Origin: Bifidobacterium breve
GTDB taxonomy: Bacteria; Actinomycetota; Acidimicrobiia; Acidimicrobiales; Ilumatobacteraceae
NCBI GenBank assembly: GCA_945901725.1
Contig: CAMDLK010000006.1
Span: 1-47,662 of the forward strand
DNA length: 47,662 bases
Direction: 5' to 3'
Part shown: positions 9,382-17,558 of the stretch, piece by piece
Layout: each line of letters opens with the position of its first letter
Numbering within the stretch: the stretch's first letter is position 1
Made by a program: the position numbers and the translations under genes
Notes under the pieces: generated by a model
Told to the model about the DNA's origin: nothing
Databases searched by the model: none
What the model saw: the letters and a program-made list of their open reading frames with translations, nothing else

Positions 9382-9414
9382 TCCCATGTGTCCGATAACA
9401 CGGACATCATGGGA
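9382..9414. promoter_or_regulatory. long near-perfect inverted repeat upstream of the sigma-factor gene
   Basis: The left arm TCCCATGTGTCCG (9382-9394) and right arm CGGACATCATGGGA (9401-9414) are complementary except for one extra base. They are separated by ATAACA. The element lies between divergent nadD and the sigma-factor gene, 36 bp before the sigma start codon. It could be an operator for a dimeric regulator or a 5'-leader hairpin. There is no T-run, so an intrinsic terminator is unlikely. Confidence 0.6.
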
Positions 9415-9449
9415 ACAAGCCCTACGAATACACGGTTGAACACTGCATC

Positions 9450-10277
9450 ATGAATGACTCCATTGGTCTCTATCTAAACGACATCGGCAAAGTTGCCCTT
9501 CTTACTGCTGAAGACGAGCGCGAGCTCTCTAAGGCCATCGAAGCTGGCCGCGATGCCGCTACACGCCTCGAAGCTGGTGAGCGCGGAGCTGCCCTTCGCC
9601 GTGACCTGCGTAATGCAGCCACAGCAAAGGATCGCTTCATCCGTTCGAACCTGCGCCTCGTGGTCTCAATTGCACGTCGCTACCCATTGCCACAGGGCAT
9701 GGATCTTCTTGATCTCATTCAAGAAGGAAACCTTGGACTTGAGCACGCAGTTGACAAGTTCGACTGGCGTCGTGGTTTCAAGTTCTCTACCTATGCGACT
9801 TTCTGGATCCGTCAGGCCATTGGCCGTGCACTTGACCAAAAGGCAAGCCTCATCCGTATTCCTGGTGATCGTTCCGCCAGCCTTCGCGCAGCATTGCGTC
9901 AGGCTTCAGGCGACGGCGAGACCCTCGATGCCGGCAACGCTGAACTTCACCGCCTCACAACTCCTGTCTCTCTTGACAAGACCGTGGGCGACGACGGCGA
10001 CGCAACTCTCGGTGACCTTATGGCTAACGGCCAAGGAACTCCTGAAGATGCCGTCATGGCAATGGTTGATACCGAACTTCTCGATGAACTTCTTGGCACG
10101 CTCGATGACCGCGCCCGTTACGCCGTTGAAGCCCGCTTTGGACTTCTCGACGGTGAGCGCAAGAGCTTCCGCGAAGTTGGCGAAGACTTGGGCGTTACTG
10201 CCGAAGCTGCTCGTCGCCTTGTGAGCCGTGCTGTTGAAGGTCTGCGTGACGATGCCGAGCGCATCCTCGCAGTCTGA
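9450..10277 (+). CDS. sigma-70 family RNA polymerase sigma factor with shortened region 3
   Basis: A 275-residue group 2-type sigma factor. Region 1.2 is SIGLYLNDIGKVALLTAEDE (residues 4-23). Region 2 is strongly conserved (NLRLVVSIARRYPLPQGMDL, DLIQEGNLGLEHAVDKFDWR, FKFSTYATFWIRQAI), including the core-binding and -10-recognition helices. Region 4 is at the C-terminus (LDDRARYAVEARFGLLDGE, SFREVGEDLGVTAEAARRLV) and would read the -35 element. Between IRIP and PVSLD there are only about 35 residues, where housekeeping sigmas have about 55, so much of region 3.1 is missing. Region 1.1 is absent. No clear Shine-Dalgarno precedes the ATG, so it may be leaderless. It is probably an alternative or stationary-phase sigma. 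Confidence 0.92.
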   Translation: MNDSIGLYLNDIGKVALLTAEDERELSKAIEAGRDAATRLEAGERGAALRRDLRNAATAKDRFIRSNLRLVVSIARRYPLPQGMDLLDLIQEGNLGLEHAVDKFDWRRGFKFSTYATFWIRQAIGRALDQKASLIRIPGDRSASLRAALRQASGDGETLDAGNAELHRLTTPVSLDKTVGDDGDATLGDLMANGQGTPEDAVMAMVDTELLDELLGTLDDRARYAVEARFGLLDGERKSFREVGEDLGVTAEAARRLVSRAVEGLRDDAERILAV

Positions 10278-10301
10278 TAACTAATTACTTATTAATTCCC
10301 A

Positions 10302-10327
10302 TTGCGCTGACCCCCCGTTTAGCGCAA
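10302..10327 (+). promoter_or_regulatory. stem-loop in the leader of the DAHP synthase gene
   Basis: Perfect 7-bp arms TTGCGCT (10302-10308) and AGCGCAA (10321-10327) enclose a 12-nt loop containing a run of six C. It ends 12 nt before the DAHP synthase start and just before the ribosome-binding site (AGGA). There is no T-run. It could weakly terminate the upstream sigma transcript or affect translation of the next gene. Confidence 0.4.
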
Positions 10328-10339
10328 GGCTAGGAAACT

Positions 10340-11689
10340 ATGGCTCGTAGCTGGACACCTTCTTCATGGCAATCATGTGTTGCCGAACAACAGCCTGAAT
10401 GGCCCGATGTTGCTGCGCGCGATGGCGCACTTGCACAAATTGCTGGCTTTCCGCCATTGGTGTTTGCTGGCGAGGCTCGTTCACTGCAGGCATCACTTGC
10501 ACAAGTTGCTGCAGGTAATGCATTCCTTTTGCAGGCAGGTGACTGCGCTGAAAGTTTCGATGAGTTTTCTGCAAACAACATTCGCGAAAAGTTGCGCGTC
10601 ATCTTGCAGATGGCAGTCGTGCTCACGTACTCAATGGGAGTTCCCGTTGTAAAGGTCGGTCGCATGGCCGGACAGTTTGCAAAACCTCGTTCCTCACCAT
10701 TTGAAAAAATTGGTGATCTTGAATTGCCATCTTTTCGTGGTCACATCGTTAATGACGTACACCCGAATGCTGAAGCTCGTATCCCCGACCCACAGCGCAT
10801 GGTTCAGGCCTACCACCAGTCAGCAAGCACACTGAACCTTCTTCGTGCTTTCACTAAGGGTGGATTCGCTGATCTCAATCGAGTGAATGCATGGACCCAA
10901 GAATTCGTCGCGTCTAGCCCAGAAGGTCAGCGCTACGTAGCACTTTCAGCCGAGATTGAACGTGCACTTGATTTCATGCGTGCGTGCGGCATCGACACAG
11001 AGAACTACTCATCACTGCACGAAGTAGATGTCTACACAAGCCATGAAGCTTTGTTGCTCGGCTACGAAGAAGCATTGACTCGTCAAGATTCACTTACCGG
11101 CCAGTGGTATGACTGTTCAGCGCACATGTTGTGGATCGGCGAACGTACTCGCCAGCTTGATGGGGCTCATGTTGAATTCCTTCGCGGCGTTGGCAACCCC
11201 ATTGGTTGCAAAGTTGGCCCTACCACTTCTCCTGAATTTGTTCTCGAATTGTGCGAAGCACTGAACCCAGCACAAGTTCCTGGTCGACTCACACTCATTA
11301 GCCGTATGGGTGCGGACAAAGTAGAAGATTCTTTGCGTCCACTTCTTCATGCAGTGCGTGATGCGGGACATCCTGTTGTGTGGGCATGCGACCCGATGCA
11401 TGGCAATACCTTTACTGCGCCAAATGGCCGCAAGACACGTCACTTCGAATCGATTGTTGATGAGATTTCAGGTTTCGTTCGTGCTCACAAAGCTGAAGGC
11501 ACATGGCCAGGTGGAATTCATATCGAACTCACCGGCGACGACGTCACAGAATGCACTGGCGGCACAGATGATCTCACGTCTGACGATCTTGATGATCGGT
11601 ACGAGACAATTTGCGATCCACGCTTGAATGCTCGCCAATCACTTGATCTTGCATTCCGAGTAGCCGAACTTATTCGCGACGCAGTCTGA
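10340..11689 (+). CDS. aroG: 3-deoxy-7-phosphoheptulonate (DAHP) synthase, class II
   Basis: The enzyme condenses phosphoenolpyruvate and erythrose 4-phosphate to DAHP, the first step of the shikimate pathway. The 449-residue product is the plant/actinobacterial class II type. It carries WTPSSWQ near the start, then FPPLVFAGEARSLQ, FLLQAGDCAESFDEF with the metal-ligand Cys, VVKVGRMAGQFAKPRS, LLGYEEALTRQDS, GNPIGCKVGPTTSP, LISRMGADKVEDSLRPL, WACDPMHGNTF and HIELTGDDVTECTGG. All the key segments appear intact. The start ATG has AGGA about 6 nt upstream. A serine hydrolase gene begins one base after its stop codon. Confidence 0.97.
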   Translation: MARSWTPSSWQSCVAEQQPEWPDVAARDGALAQIAGFPPLVFAGEARSLQASLAQVAAGNAFLLQAGDCAESFDEFSANNIREKLRVILQMAVVLTYSMGVPVVKVGRMAGQFAKPRSSPFEKIGDLELPSFRGHIVNDVHPNAEARIPDPQRMVQAYHQSASTLNLLRAFTKGGFADLNRVNAWTQEFVASSPEGQRYVALSAEIERALDFMRACGIDTENYSSLHEVDVYTSHEALLLGYEEALTRQDSLTGQWYDCSAHMLWIGERTRQLDGAHVEFLRGVGNPIGCKVGPTTSPEFVLELCEALNPAQVPGRLTLISRMGADKVEDSLRPLLHAVRDAGHPVVWACDPMHGNTFTAPNGRKTRHFESIVDEISGFVRAHKAEGTWPGGIHIELTGDDVTECTGGTDDLTSDDLDDRYETICDPRLNARQSLDLAFRVAELIRDAV

Positions 11690-11690
11690 C

Positions 11691-12512
11691 ATGTCGGTTC
11701 TAGATCCGGCCTTTGGTCGTGCTGATGCATGGCCCGTTGTCGAATCATCCATTGCAATTATTCATGCAGGCGGAACTGAATTTCATGGTGACGAACATCG
11801 ACGCCAGCGCATTGCATCAGTTAGCAAGCCTCTTGCTGCATGGGCTGTGCTGATTGCTGTCGAAGAAGGAAGCATCTCACTGTCTGATGCTGTCGGACAA
11901 ACAGGTTGCACAGTGGAACACTTACTCGCCCATGCAGGCGGCTACGGATTCGACGGAGTGAAGCCTCTTGGTCGACCCGGCACTAACCGCATCTATTCCA
12001 ATACTGGTTTCGAGATGTTGGCGGAACATGTTGAACACTCAACCGGAATCGCATTTGTTGAATACATCGACGATGCAGTGTTCGCTCCACTTGGAATGCA
12101 CAACACAGCGCTCGAAGGCTCATGTGCGAAAGACGTGCACTCAACTATTGGTGACATGGTTCTTTTCCTAGAAGAACTTCGCTCCCCCACCTTGATTGCC
12201 CCCGAAACATACATGCGTGCGATTTCTCCCGCGTTCCCTGACCTTGCTGGCGTTGTTCCAGGTATCGGGAGTTTTGATCCGTGCCCTTGGGGACTCGGTG
12301 TTGAAATACGCGGACACAAAACACCTCACTGGACGGGAACTCGCAATTCTTCTTCAACCTTTGGTCACTTCGGTGGCATTGGCACATTCATGTGGGTTGA
12401 CCCTGTTGCAGACGTTGCATGCGTCATGATTGCTGAACGAGAATTCGACGAGTGGGGCATGGAGCATTGGCCCGCATTCAATGACGCAGTTCTCTCTTGC
12501 CTAGGGAGATAG
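11691..12512 (+). CDS. beta-lactamase-fold serine hydrolase
   Basis: A 273-residue protein of the class C beta-lactamase/penicillin-binding/esterase fold. The catalytic SxxK is SVSK (residues 43-46), the second motif is YSN (102-104), and HFGG near residue 225 takes the place of the KTG box. Around these are VEHLLAHAGGYGFDG and YIDDAVFAPLGMHNT, which are typical of the family. No signal peptide is seen, so it probably works in the cytoplasm as an esterase or amidase, not as a resistance enzyme. It starts 1 nt after the DAHP synthase stop and leads closely into an MFS gene. The link among these three is only positional. Confidence 0.85.
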   Translation: MSVLDPAFGRADAWPVVESSIAIIHAGGTEFHGDEHRRQRIASVSKPLAAWAVLIAVEEGSISLSDAVGQTGCTVEHLLAHAGGYGFDGVKPLGRPGTNRIYSNTGFEMLAEHVEHSTGIAFVEYIDDAVFAPLGMHNTALEGSCAKDVHSTIGDMVLFLEELRSPTLIAPETYMRAISPAFPDLAGVVPGIGSFDPCPWGLGVEIRGHKTPHWTGTRNSSSTFGHFGGIGTFMWVDPVADVACVMIAEREFDEWGMEHWPAFNDAVLSCLGR

Positions 12513-12514
12513 CA

Positions 12515-13702
12515 ATGACATCAACACCAAAGACTGGCAAGATCGCCACTTTCACCATGGGCATTGGTCCATTACTAATCTGTGGATTCAGTGTGCCGAT
12601 GTCGGTGAGCATGATCTTTCCTGCACTGAGTGACCTGCAAGATAAGTACGGATTCTCCGACGCTGGTCTTGGCTTCATTGCAGCAGCGGGGTTCATGACT
12701 TCACTTTTGGTGTCATTGTTTGTTGCACCGTTTGCTGACCGAGGCAAACCAAAGAAATTGGTTCTCGCCGCACTAATTTTGGCTTCACTTGGTTCCACAC
12801 TTTTTGCATTCGGAAGTTCACTGTGGATGTTTGTTCTTGCACGTGCCATTTCCGGAGCAGCATTAGGAACTAGTGGCCCAGCCATCAAGGCCATCGCAGC
12901 CAACATCGACAAAACACGCGCGGCAGAAAGATTGGGGCGTTTACGTGGCGTAGAACTCGCCGGCTTTACGGGAGGTCCACTAATCGGCGCACTACTTATT
13001 TCTCCGTTTGGTTTACGCGGAGCATTTCTTGTTTTCTCGGTCTTCGCACTTGTTGCGTTTGCGATTGTTGCGCCACGTGAATTGCCATCACTTCCTACTA
13101 CCGATGACTCGAATCGACTCAGCATTGAGTTGTTGAAGTACCGACCCATTCGTGCAGCCGCTCTTGCGTCACTAACTTTGTTTATTCCTATTGGTATCTA
13201 CGACTCACTGTGGGACCGATACATAACTGACAGAGGCGGAAACAACTTCATGGTGGGAATGACATTCTTGTTGTACACCATTCCGTTTATCCTTCTCGGT
13301 GCCAAAGGTGGGCGGCTCGCAGACAAAAAAGGTGCGGCTCGAATGACCGTTATCGGCATCTTCTTAACTGCACCAATGGTGATGCTGTACGGCTTCTTGC
13401 CGAGCGCTTTTCTTCTCGTTAGTTTCAGTTTGGTTGAAGGCGTAATCGGCGCACTATCCATTCCCGCGACGCAATCACTGATGGCCCAAGTGGCGCCGCA
13501 TGGGCGTGCAAGTGCGGCACAAGGATTAAACGGCACAGGTGACCTCATTGCAGGCTCCATCATGGCGCTGATTGCACCAGTCATTTATGGCTCTCATGGC
13601 CCCGAAGCAACGTTCACATTTGCAGCCGTATTGATGCTGATATGTGGAACGGCGGTGGCCCTCATGTTGAGAACCACCGCCGACTCGAGTTCTGCGACCT
13701 AA
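12515..13702 (+). CDS. major facilitator superfamily transporter
   Basis: A 395-residue inner-membrane carrier with about 12 hydrophobic helices. The loop between TM2 and TM3 reads FADRGKPKKLVLAALIL, the MFS signature position, and TM4-TM5 has ARAISGAALGTSGPAI. In the second half GGRLADKKGAARMTVIG repeats the signature loop. I take the ATG at 12515 because AGGGAG lies 6 nt upstream. The open frame extends to a TTG at 12497, inside the previous gene. It is the last gene of a four-gene plus-strand run and is convergent with the thiolase gene, 38 bp away. Drug or metabolite efflux is possible; no substrate can be named. Confidence 0.88.
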   Translation: MTSTPKTGKIATFTMGIGPLLICGFSVPMSVSMIFPALSDLQDKYGFSDAGLGFIAAAGFMTSLLVSLFVAPFADRGKPKKLVLAALILASLGSTLFAFGSSLWMFVLARAISGAALGTSGPAIKAIAANIDKTRAAERLGRLRGVELAGFTGGPLIGALLISPFGLRGAFLVFSVFALVAFAIVAPRELPSLPTTDDSNRLSIELLKYRPIRAAALASLTLFIPIGIYDSLWDRYITDRGGNNFMVGMTFLLYTIPFILLGAKGGRLADKKGAARMTVIGIFLTAPMVMLYGFLPSAFLLVSFSLVEGVIGALSIPATQSLMAQVAPHGRASAAQGLNGTGDLIAGSIMALIAPVIYGSHGPEATFTFAAVLMLICGTAVALMLRTTADSSSAT

Positions 13703-13740
13703 GTCGCAAATCTTTTATTGATTGTTTAGCTATTGATTAT

Positions 13741-14943
13741 TTAGCTAAGGCGCTCAACGATCATTGCCATACCCTGGCCACCACCGACGCACATGGACTC
13801 CATGCCGTAGGTCTTGTCTTCCCACTGAAGACCATTGATAAGGGTTGTCATGATGCGTGCACCGGTCATACCGAATGGGTGACCAAGCGCAATTCCACCA
13901 CCGTGGATGTTGAGCTTGTCCATTGGAATTCCGAGGTGCTTTGCTGAAGGAAGAACCTGTGCAGCAAATGCTTCGTTGATTTCAACAAGGTCGATTTGAT
14001 CGATTGTCATGCCTGCGCGCTTGAGAGCCTGACGGCATGCTTCGATTGGACCAAGGCCCATGATCTCTGGGTTCAAGCCAGAAACACCTGATGACACGAT
14101 GCGAGCAAGTGGGGTAAGGCCCAATTGCTTTGCGCGTGTGTCGCTCATGACAAGTACTGCAGCAGCACCGTCGTTGAGTGGGCAAGCGTTTCCTGCTGTT
14201 ACTGAACCGTCTGGGCGGAACACTGGCTTCAACTGTGAAGTTGCTTCGTATGTTGTTCCTGCACGAGGACCGTCATCCTTTGAGACAACAGTGCCGTCTG
14301 GAAGTGTGATCGGTGTGATCTCGCGCTCGAAGAAACCATTCTCTTGGTGAGCAACAGCCAAGTTGTGTGAACGAACACCGAAGTGGTCCATGTCTTCGCG
14401 GCTGACGCCTTCGACCTGAACAACGTTCTCTGCTGTCTGACCCATTGCGATGTATGCGTCTGGCAAACCAGCTGCTGGTGTCCATACTGCTGCTCCACCC
14501 TCTGCGCGCGCACGTGTGCGGACTGATGGGTCTTTGAAGATTGCGTTTGGAGCTGAGTCGCTTGCGCCTGATCCGTAACGGCTCACTGTTTCAACACCAG
14601 CAGCGATGAAACAATCGCCCTCTCCGGCGCGAATGGCATGAGCAGCCATACGAATTGTCTGCAATGAAGATGAGCAGTAACGGTTGACAGTTACTCCAGG
14701 AACATCATCGAGGCCAGCAAGAATTGCGACCATACGACCAATGTTGAATCCACCTTCACCTGCAGGCTGACCGATTCCCAACATGAGGTCTTCCACTTCG
14801 GAACCCTTCACTTGAGGAACCTTGGCCATTAGTGCACGCACAATTTGGGCTGCAAGATCATCAGGACGCATGTCCTTGAGCGAACCCTTGTTGGCGCGGC
14901 CAATTGGGCTGCGGGCTGTGGCGACAATAACTGCTTCAGGCAT
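13741..14943 (-). CDS. acetyl-CoA C-acyltransferase (thiolase)
   Basis: A 400-residue thiolase that cleaves or forms beta-ketoacyl-CoA. The nucleophilic Cys is in VNRYCSSSLQT (Cys90). The second signature is NIHGGGIALGHPFGMTGAR, with the catalytic His, and the third is CVGGGQGMAMI, with the proton-relay Cys near the C-terminus. The length is normal. The start at ATG 14943 is set by an AAAGGAG sequence 6 nt upstream; the frame extends 14 codons further without a better site. It is divergent from a cytochrome P450 gene. With P450 and patatin nearby, a degradative role on fatty acids or steroid side chains is plausible, but acetoacetyl-CoA metabolism is equally possible. Confidence 0.93.
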   Translation of the reverse strand: MPEAVIVATARSPIGRANKGSLKDMRPDDLAAQIVRALMAKVPQVKGSEVEDLMLGIGQPAGEGGFNIGRMVAILAGLDDVPGVTVNRYCSSSLQTIRMAAHAIRAGEGDCFIAAGVETVSRYGSGASDSAPNAIFKDPSVRTRARAEGGAAVWTPAAGLPDAYIAMGQTAENVVQVEGVSREDMDHFGVRSHNLAVAHQENGFFEREITPITLPDGTVVSKDDGPRAGTTYEATSQLKPVFRPDGSVTAGNACPLNDGAAAVLVMSDTRAKQLGLTPLARIVSSGVSGLNPEIMGLGPIEACRQALKRAGMTIDQIDLVEINEAFAAQVLPSAKHLGIPMDKLNIHGGGIALGHPFGMTGARIMTTLINGLQWEDKTYGMESMCVGGGQGMAMIVERLS

Positions 14944-15062
14944 GGGGACTCCTTTGTTTGTGGTTCGCGTATCGAACCGACCCAACGAGAGTAGTCAATT
15001 TGTAGCCAAAATCAGTCCTCGAACTGAGCACAGGCTATTTCTGCCTATTAAGGTCAGCGATT

Positions 15063-16316
15063 ATGGATTTCCCAGCTGTCCCACTTGCCGATATCAACCT
15101 TTCCTCACAAGAGTTCTGGACCATGCCCCGCGACTGGCGCGAAGGGGCTTTCAAGACACTGCGCGACGAGGCGCCGTTTCAGTTCTTTGACGAATACGTG
15201 ATGGAAGACTCCCCATTTCCCCCTGGCCGCGGGTACCGCGCACTCACCCGCCACGACGACATCTGGCATGTCAGCCGCAACGCATCACTTTTCTGCAGCG
15301 GTCAAGGCTCAAACATCGGAGACCTGCCCGTTGAACTCAATGAGTTCTTCGGATCCATGATCAACATGGACGACCCAAAACATTTCCGTCTACGCAGCAT
15401 TGTGGCTAAAGGTTTTGGACCACGTGAAATTGGGCGCGTGGAAGACCTTGTCAAGATCCGTGCTGGAAAAGTTGTTGACCGTTTGCTGTCAGAATTCTCT
15501 GAGCGCACCTGTGACTTCGTAGAGCAGGTAGCAGCTCCAATGCCATTGCAAATCATTTGCGACATGATGGGCGTCCCAGAATCAGACCATGCAGATATTT
15601 TCCGTTGGACCAACACCATCCTCGGCGTTGGCGACCCGGAATTCGTTACGTCGTACGACGACCTCATCACTGTTGGCATGGAAATCTTTGCCTATGCACA
15701 AGCACTTGGCGAAGACCGCAAGGCAAACCCACGAGACGACATTACGAGCGTCATGATGGCAGCTGAAGTGGATGGCGAAAGACTGACCGCTCAAGAGTTT
15801 GGCTCATTCTTCATCTTGTTAGTTGTTGCAGGAAACGAAACAACACGTAACGCAATCAGTCACGGCATGAAATTGCTCACGGATAATCCAGATCAGAAGA
15901 AGATCTGGTTCGACGACTTTGATACCCACAACCGCACTGCAGTCGAAGAAATCGTTCGCATGGCTACTCCAGTGATTCACTTCCGTCGTACTGCATTGCA
16001 GGACACCGAAATCAACGGTCAGAAGATCCTTGAAGGCGAAAAAGTAGTGATGTTCTATTCGTCTGGAAACCGTGACGAACGCATATTTGCAAACCCACAC
16101 CAATTCAATGCCACTCGTGAAATTGCACCTGCACAAATTGGCTTTGGCGCCGGCGGCCCTCACTTCTGTCTCGGTGCAAACCTTGCTCGTCGTGAAGTGT
16201 CCGTAATGTTTGGTGAAATCGCACGTCGCATGCCTACATTGCGCGCCGAAGGTGAACCTGCTTACCTGCAGAGTTCGTTCATCAACGGCATCAAGCGCCT
16301 TCAGTGCTCTTGGTAA
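15063..16316 (+). CDS. cytochrome P450 (resembles CYP125/CYP142 type)
   Basis: A 417-residue soluble bacterial P450 that would hydroxylate a lipophilic substrate with electrons from a ferredoxin. The oxygen-activation I-helix motif is AGNETTRN. The ExxR motif is in the K helix (EEIVR), followed by ATPVIHFRRTA. The haem-binding loop is FGAGGPHFCLGANLAR, with Cys369 as thiolate ligand. The N-terminal DDPKHFRLRSIVAKGF (C helix) and the haem-loop wording recall actinobacterial sterol-type P450s, but that is a resemblance and does not assign a substrate. No ferredoxin gene is adjacent. It is divergent from the thiolase. Its last 26 bp overlap the convergent winged-helix gene. Confidence 0.93.
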   Translation: MDFPAVPLADINLSSQEFWTMPRDWREGAFKTLRDEAPFQFFDEYVMEDSPFPPGRGYRALTRHDDIWHVSRNASLFCSGQGSNIGDLPVELNEFFGSMINMDDPKHFRLRSIVAKGFGPREIGRVEDLVKIRAGKVVDRLLSEFSERTCDFVEQVAAPMPLQIICDMMGVPESDHADIFRWTNTILGVGDPEFVTSYDDLITVGMEIFAYAQALGEDRKANPRDDITSVMMAAEVDGERLTAQEFGSFFILLVVAGNETTRNAISHGMKLLTDNPDQKKIWFDDFDTHNRTAVEEIVRMATPVIHFRRTALQDTEINGQKILEGEKVVMFYSSGNRDERIFANPHQFNATREIAPAQIGFGAGGPHFCLGANLARREVSVMFGEIARRMPTLRAEGEPAYLQSSFINGIKRLQCSW

Positions 16317-16641
16317 TCCGTAATTGTGCAATCGCCTTCACATGTTCAGTTAATGGGTGCTGCGGATTCAACCTGTAGCCACTCCAGTTTTCCAGCACAC
16401 ACCTAAGCACTAGTTCGGTCTGTACTAATCGCTGAAGCACCATATGAACCTGACTACGAGAACGCTCGGTGAGATCGGCAATGTTGGAAGCCGAGTGCTC
16501 CCTGGGGCTACGCCCCAAAATGCACAAGACATCACTCTCAACACCAGGGCTTAGAACTTTGAAGGGGTTGTCGTCACTGACATGTGGAAATCTCATACCA
16601 CTATGTGTGCATGAAGCAAGGCTGTTCGGAAACTCATACAT
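16291..16641 (-). CDS. small winged-helix DNA-binding protein
   Basis: A 116-residue protein. Residues about 36-95 read like a winged helix: ESDVLCILGRSP, then SASNIADLTERSRSQVHMVLQRLVQTELV as helix-turn-helix, then a short wing and YRLNPQHPL. This resembles the HTH module of MarR/ArsR-like regulators and of regulators paired with nucleotidyltransferases. ATG 16641 is preceded by a GGTGG-like site; a second ATG at 16596 would give 101 residues. It overlaps the P450 gene end by 26 bp. Inverted TGTTCGG elements lie just upstream and may be its operator. No partner toxin is seen next to it. Confidence 0.65.
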   Translation of the reverse strand: MYEFPNSLASCTHSGMRFPHVSDDNPFKVLSPGVESDVLCILGRSPREHSASNIADLTERSRSQVHMVLQRLVQTELVLRCVLENWSGYRLNPQHPLTEHVKAIAQLRITKSTEGA

Positions 16642-16666
16642 AATCCGCCACCCACCTTCAAAAAAG

Positions 16667-16695
16667 TGTTCGATTTTCCGAACAATTATGTTCGG
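16667..16695. promoter_or_regulatory. cluster of TGTTCG/CGAACA half-sites upstream of the winged-helix gene
   Basis: TGTTCG (16667-16672), CCGAACA (16678-16684) and TGTTCGG (16689-16695) alternate in orientation. They form two overlapping inverted repeats, the second perfect over 7 bp with a 4-bp centre. A further TGTTCGG is at 16623-16629. The GAAC/GTTC spacing is 6, not the 4 of the LexA boxes elsewhere in this window. An operator for the adjacent winged-helix protein is more likely than an SOS box. Confidence 0.45.
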
Positions 16696-16728
16696 GTGGC
16701 TTGCTTGCGTTGTAGGAAAAACCGAACG

Positions 16729-17538
16729 CTATTCAGCAATCATGCGGATATCAGCTACAACTGCAGCGTGATCACTCGGCTGAATGCCACCAACAGTGTC
16801 GACACCCGCAAGCCAGATTCGCGATGGGTTGCCAATAGGCCGTGGACGCGGCCATGACACGAAGATGTAATCAAGTCGACGATTCGGCCATGTCGAATCG
16901 CCAATGTATGGGTTATCACGACGCCATGTGAACCCTTCACCTTCGCCAGCAATCTCCCACAAGTCGGTAAAGACAAGTCCAGGTACTGCTGGTGCGCTGC
17001 GGCCGGTCAACATGCGAATCTCATCAGAGTCAGGCACCGAGTTGAAATCTCCAGCCATGAGAACTGGAACATCGACTTCTGGGTCATTGCGAAGTTGATC
17101 AACAATGCCGCTGAGTGCTTCACATTGAGCAATACGTGTTGCTGATGCATCAAACTTGTGATCAAGGTGAGTACACACAGTCCACCATCGACCATACGGA
17201 GTCTCAAGTTGCGCAACGACAGCCCTGCGATAACTCGGCGCACCTGTTACATCAGGAAGTCGATGCACTTCCCATGACATAATCGGCCATCGCGACAGAA
17301 TCGCATTGCCCAAACTGACGCCATTGTCGTACCACGGGCCTTCTGTGCGAGCCACATGCATGTTCAGTTCATCGGCAAGCCATTGCACCTGGTCGAGGCC
17401 GCCTTCTTGGGCCCACACCTCTTGCAGGAAAATGATGTCTGCATTCTCGTTACGCAATGTTGTGAGGATTGCCTCTTGGCGGTCGCGCCAGGGCCCAAAT
17501 TGCCACCATAAGTTCCAGGTGAGAATACGTGCCTCCAT
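16729..17538 (-). CDS. endonuclease/exonuclease/phosphatase-family hydrolase
   Basis: A 269-residue protein of the EEP superfamily, metal-dependent phosphodiesterases that include exonuclease III, DNase I and sphingomyelinases. Conserved points are TWNLWW at residues 7-12 (Asn9), IIFLQEVW with metal-binding Glu40, VCTHLDHK, MAGDFNSVPDS with catalytic Asp/Asn, RLDYIFV and the final PSDHAAVVADI with the catalytic Asp-His pair. All catalytic positions are present. It is a single gene without a signal peptide, so a cytoplasmic target is expected. Its start region abuts the divergent patatin gene. Sequence alone does not separate nuclease from phospholipid or inositol phosphatase activity. Confidence 0.88.
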   Translation of the reverse strand: MEARILTWNLWWQFGPWRDRQEAILTTLRNENADIIFLQEVWAQEGGLDQVQWLADELNMHVARTEGPWYDNGVSLGNAILSRWPIMSWEVHRLPDVTGAPSYRRAVVAQLETPYGRWWTVCTHLDHKFDASATRIAQCEALSGIVDQLRNDPEVDVPVLMAGDFNSVPDSDEIRMLTGRSAPAVPGLVFTDLWEIAGEGEGFTWRRDNPYIGDSTWPNRRLDYIFVSWPRPRPIGNPSRIWLAGVDTVGGIQPSDHAAVVADIRMIAE

Positions 17539-17558
17539 GGCGCATACGGTACAACCAC

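Noticed and set aside
9253-9387. Extended N-terminus of NadD from ATG 9387
   Set aside because: The 45 added residues do not resemble the family, and GTG 9252 gives the usual length.
11691-12512. Antibiotic-resistance beta-lactamase
   Set aside because: No signal peptide, no KTG box, and the sequence fits the broad esterase/serine-hydrolase group.
16678-16695. SOS box upstream of the winged-helix gene
   Set aside because: The GAAC/GTTC spacing is 6, while all LexA boxes near lexA and recA have 4.
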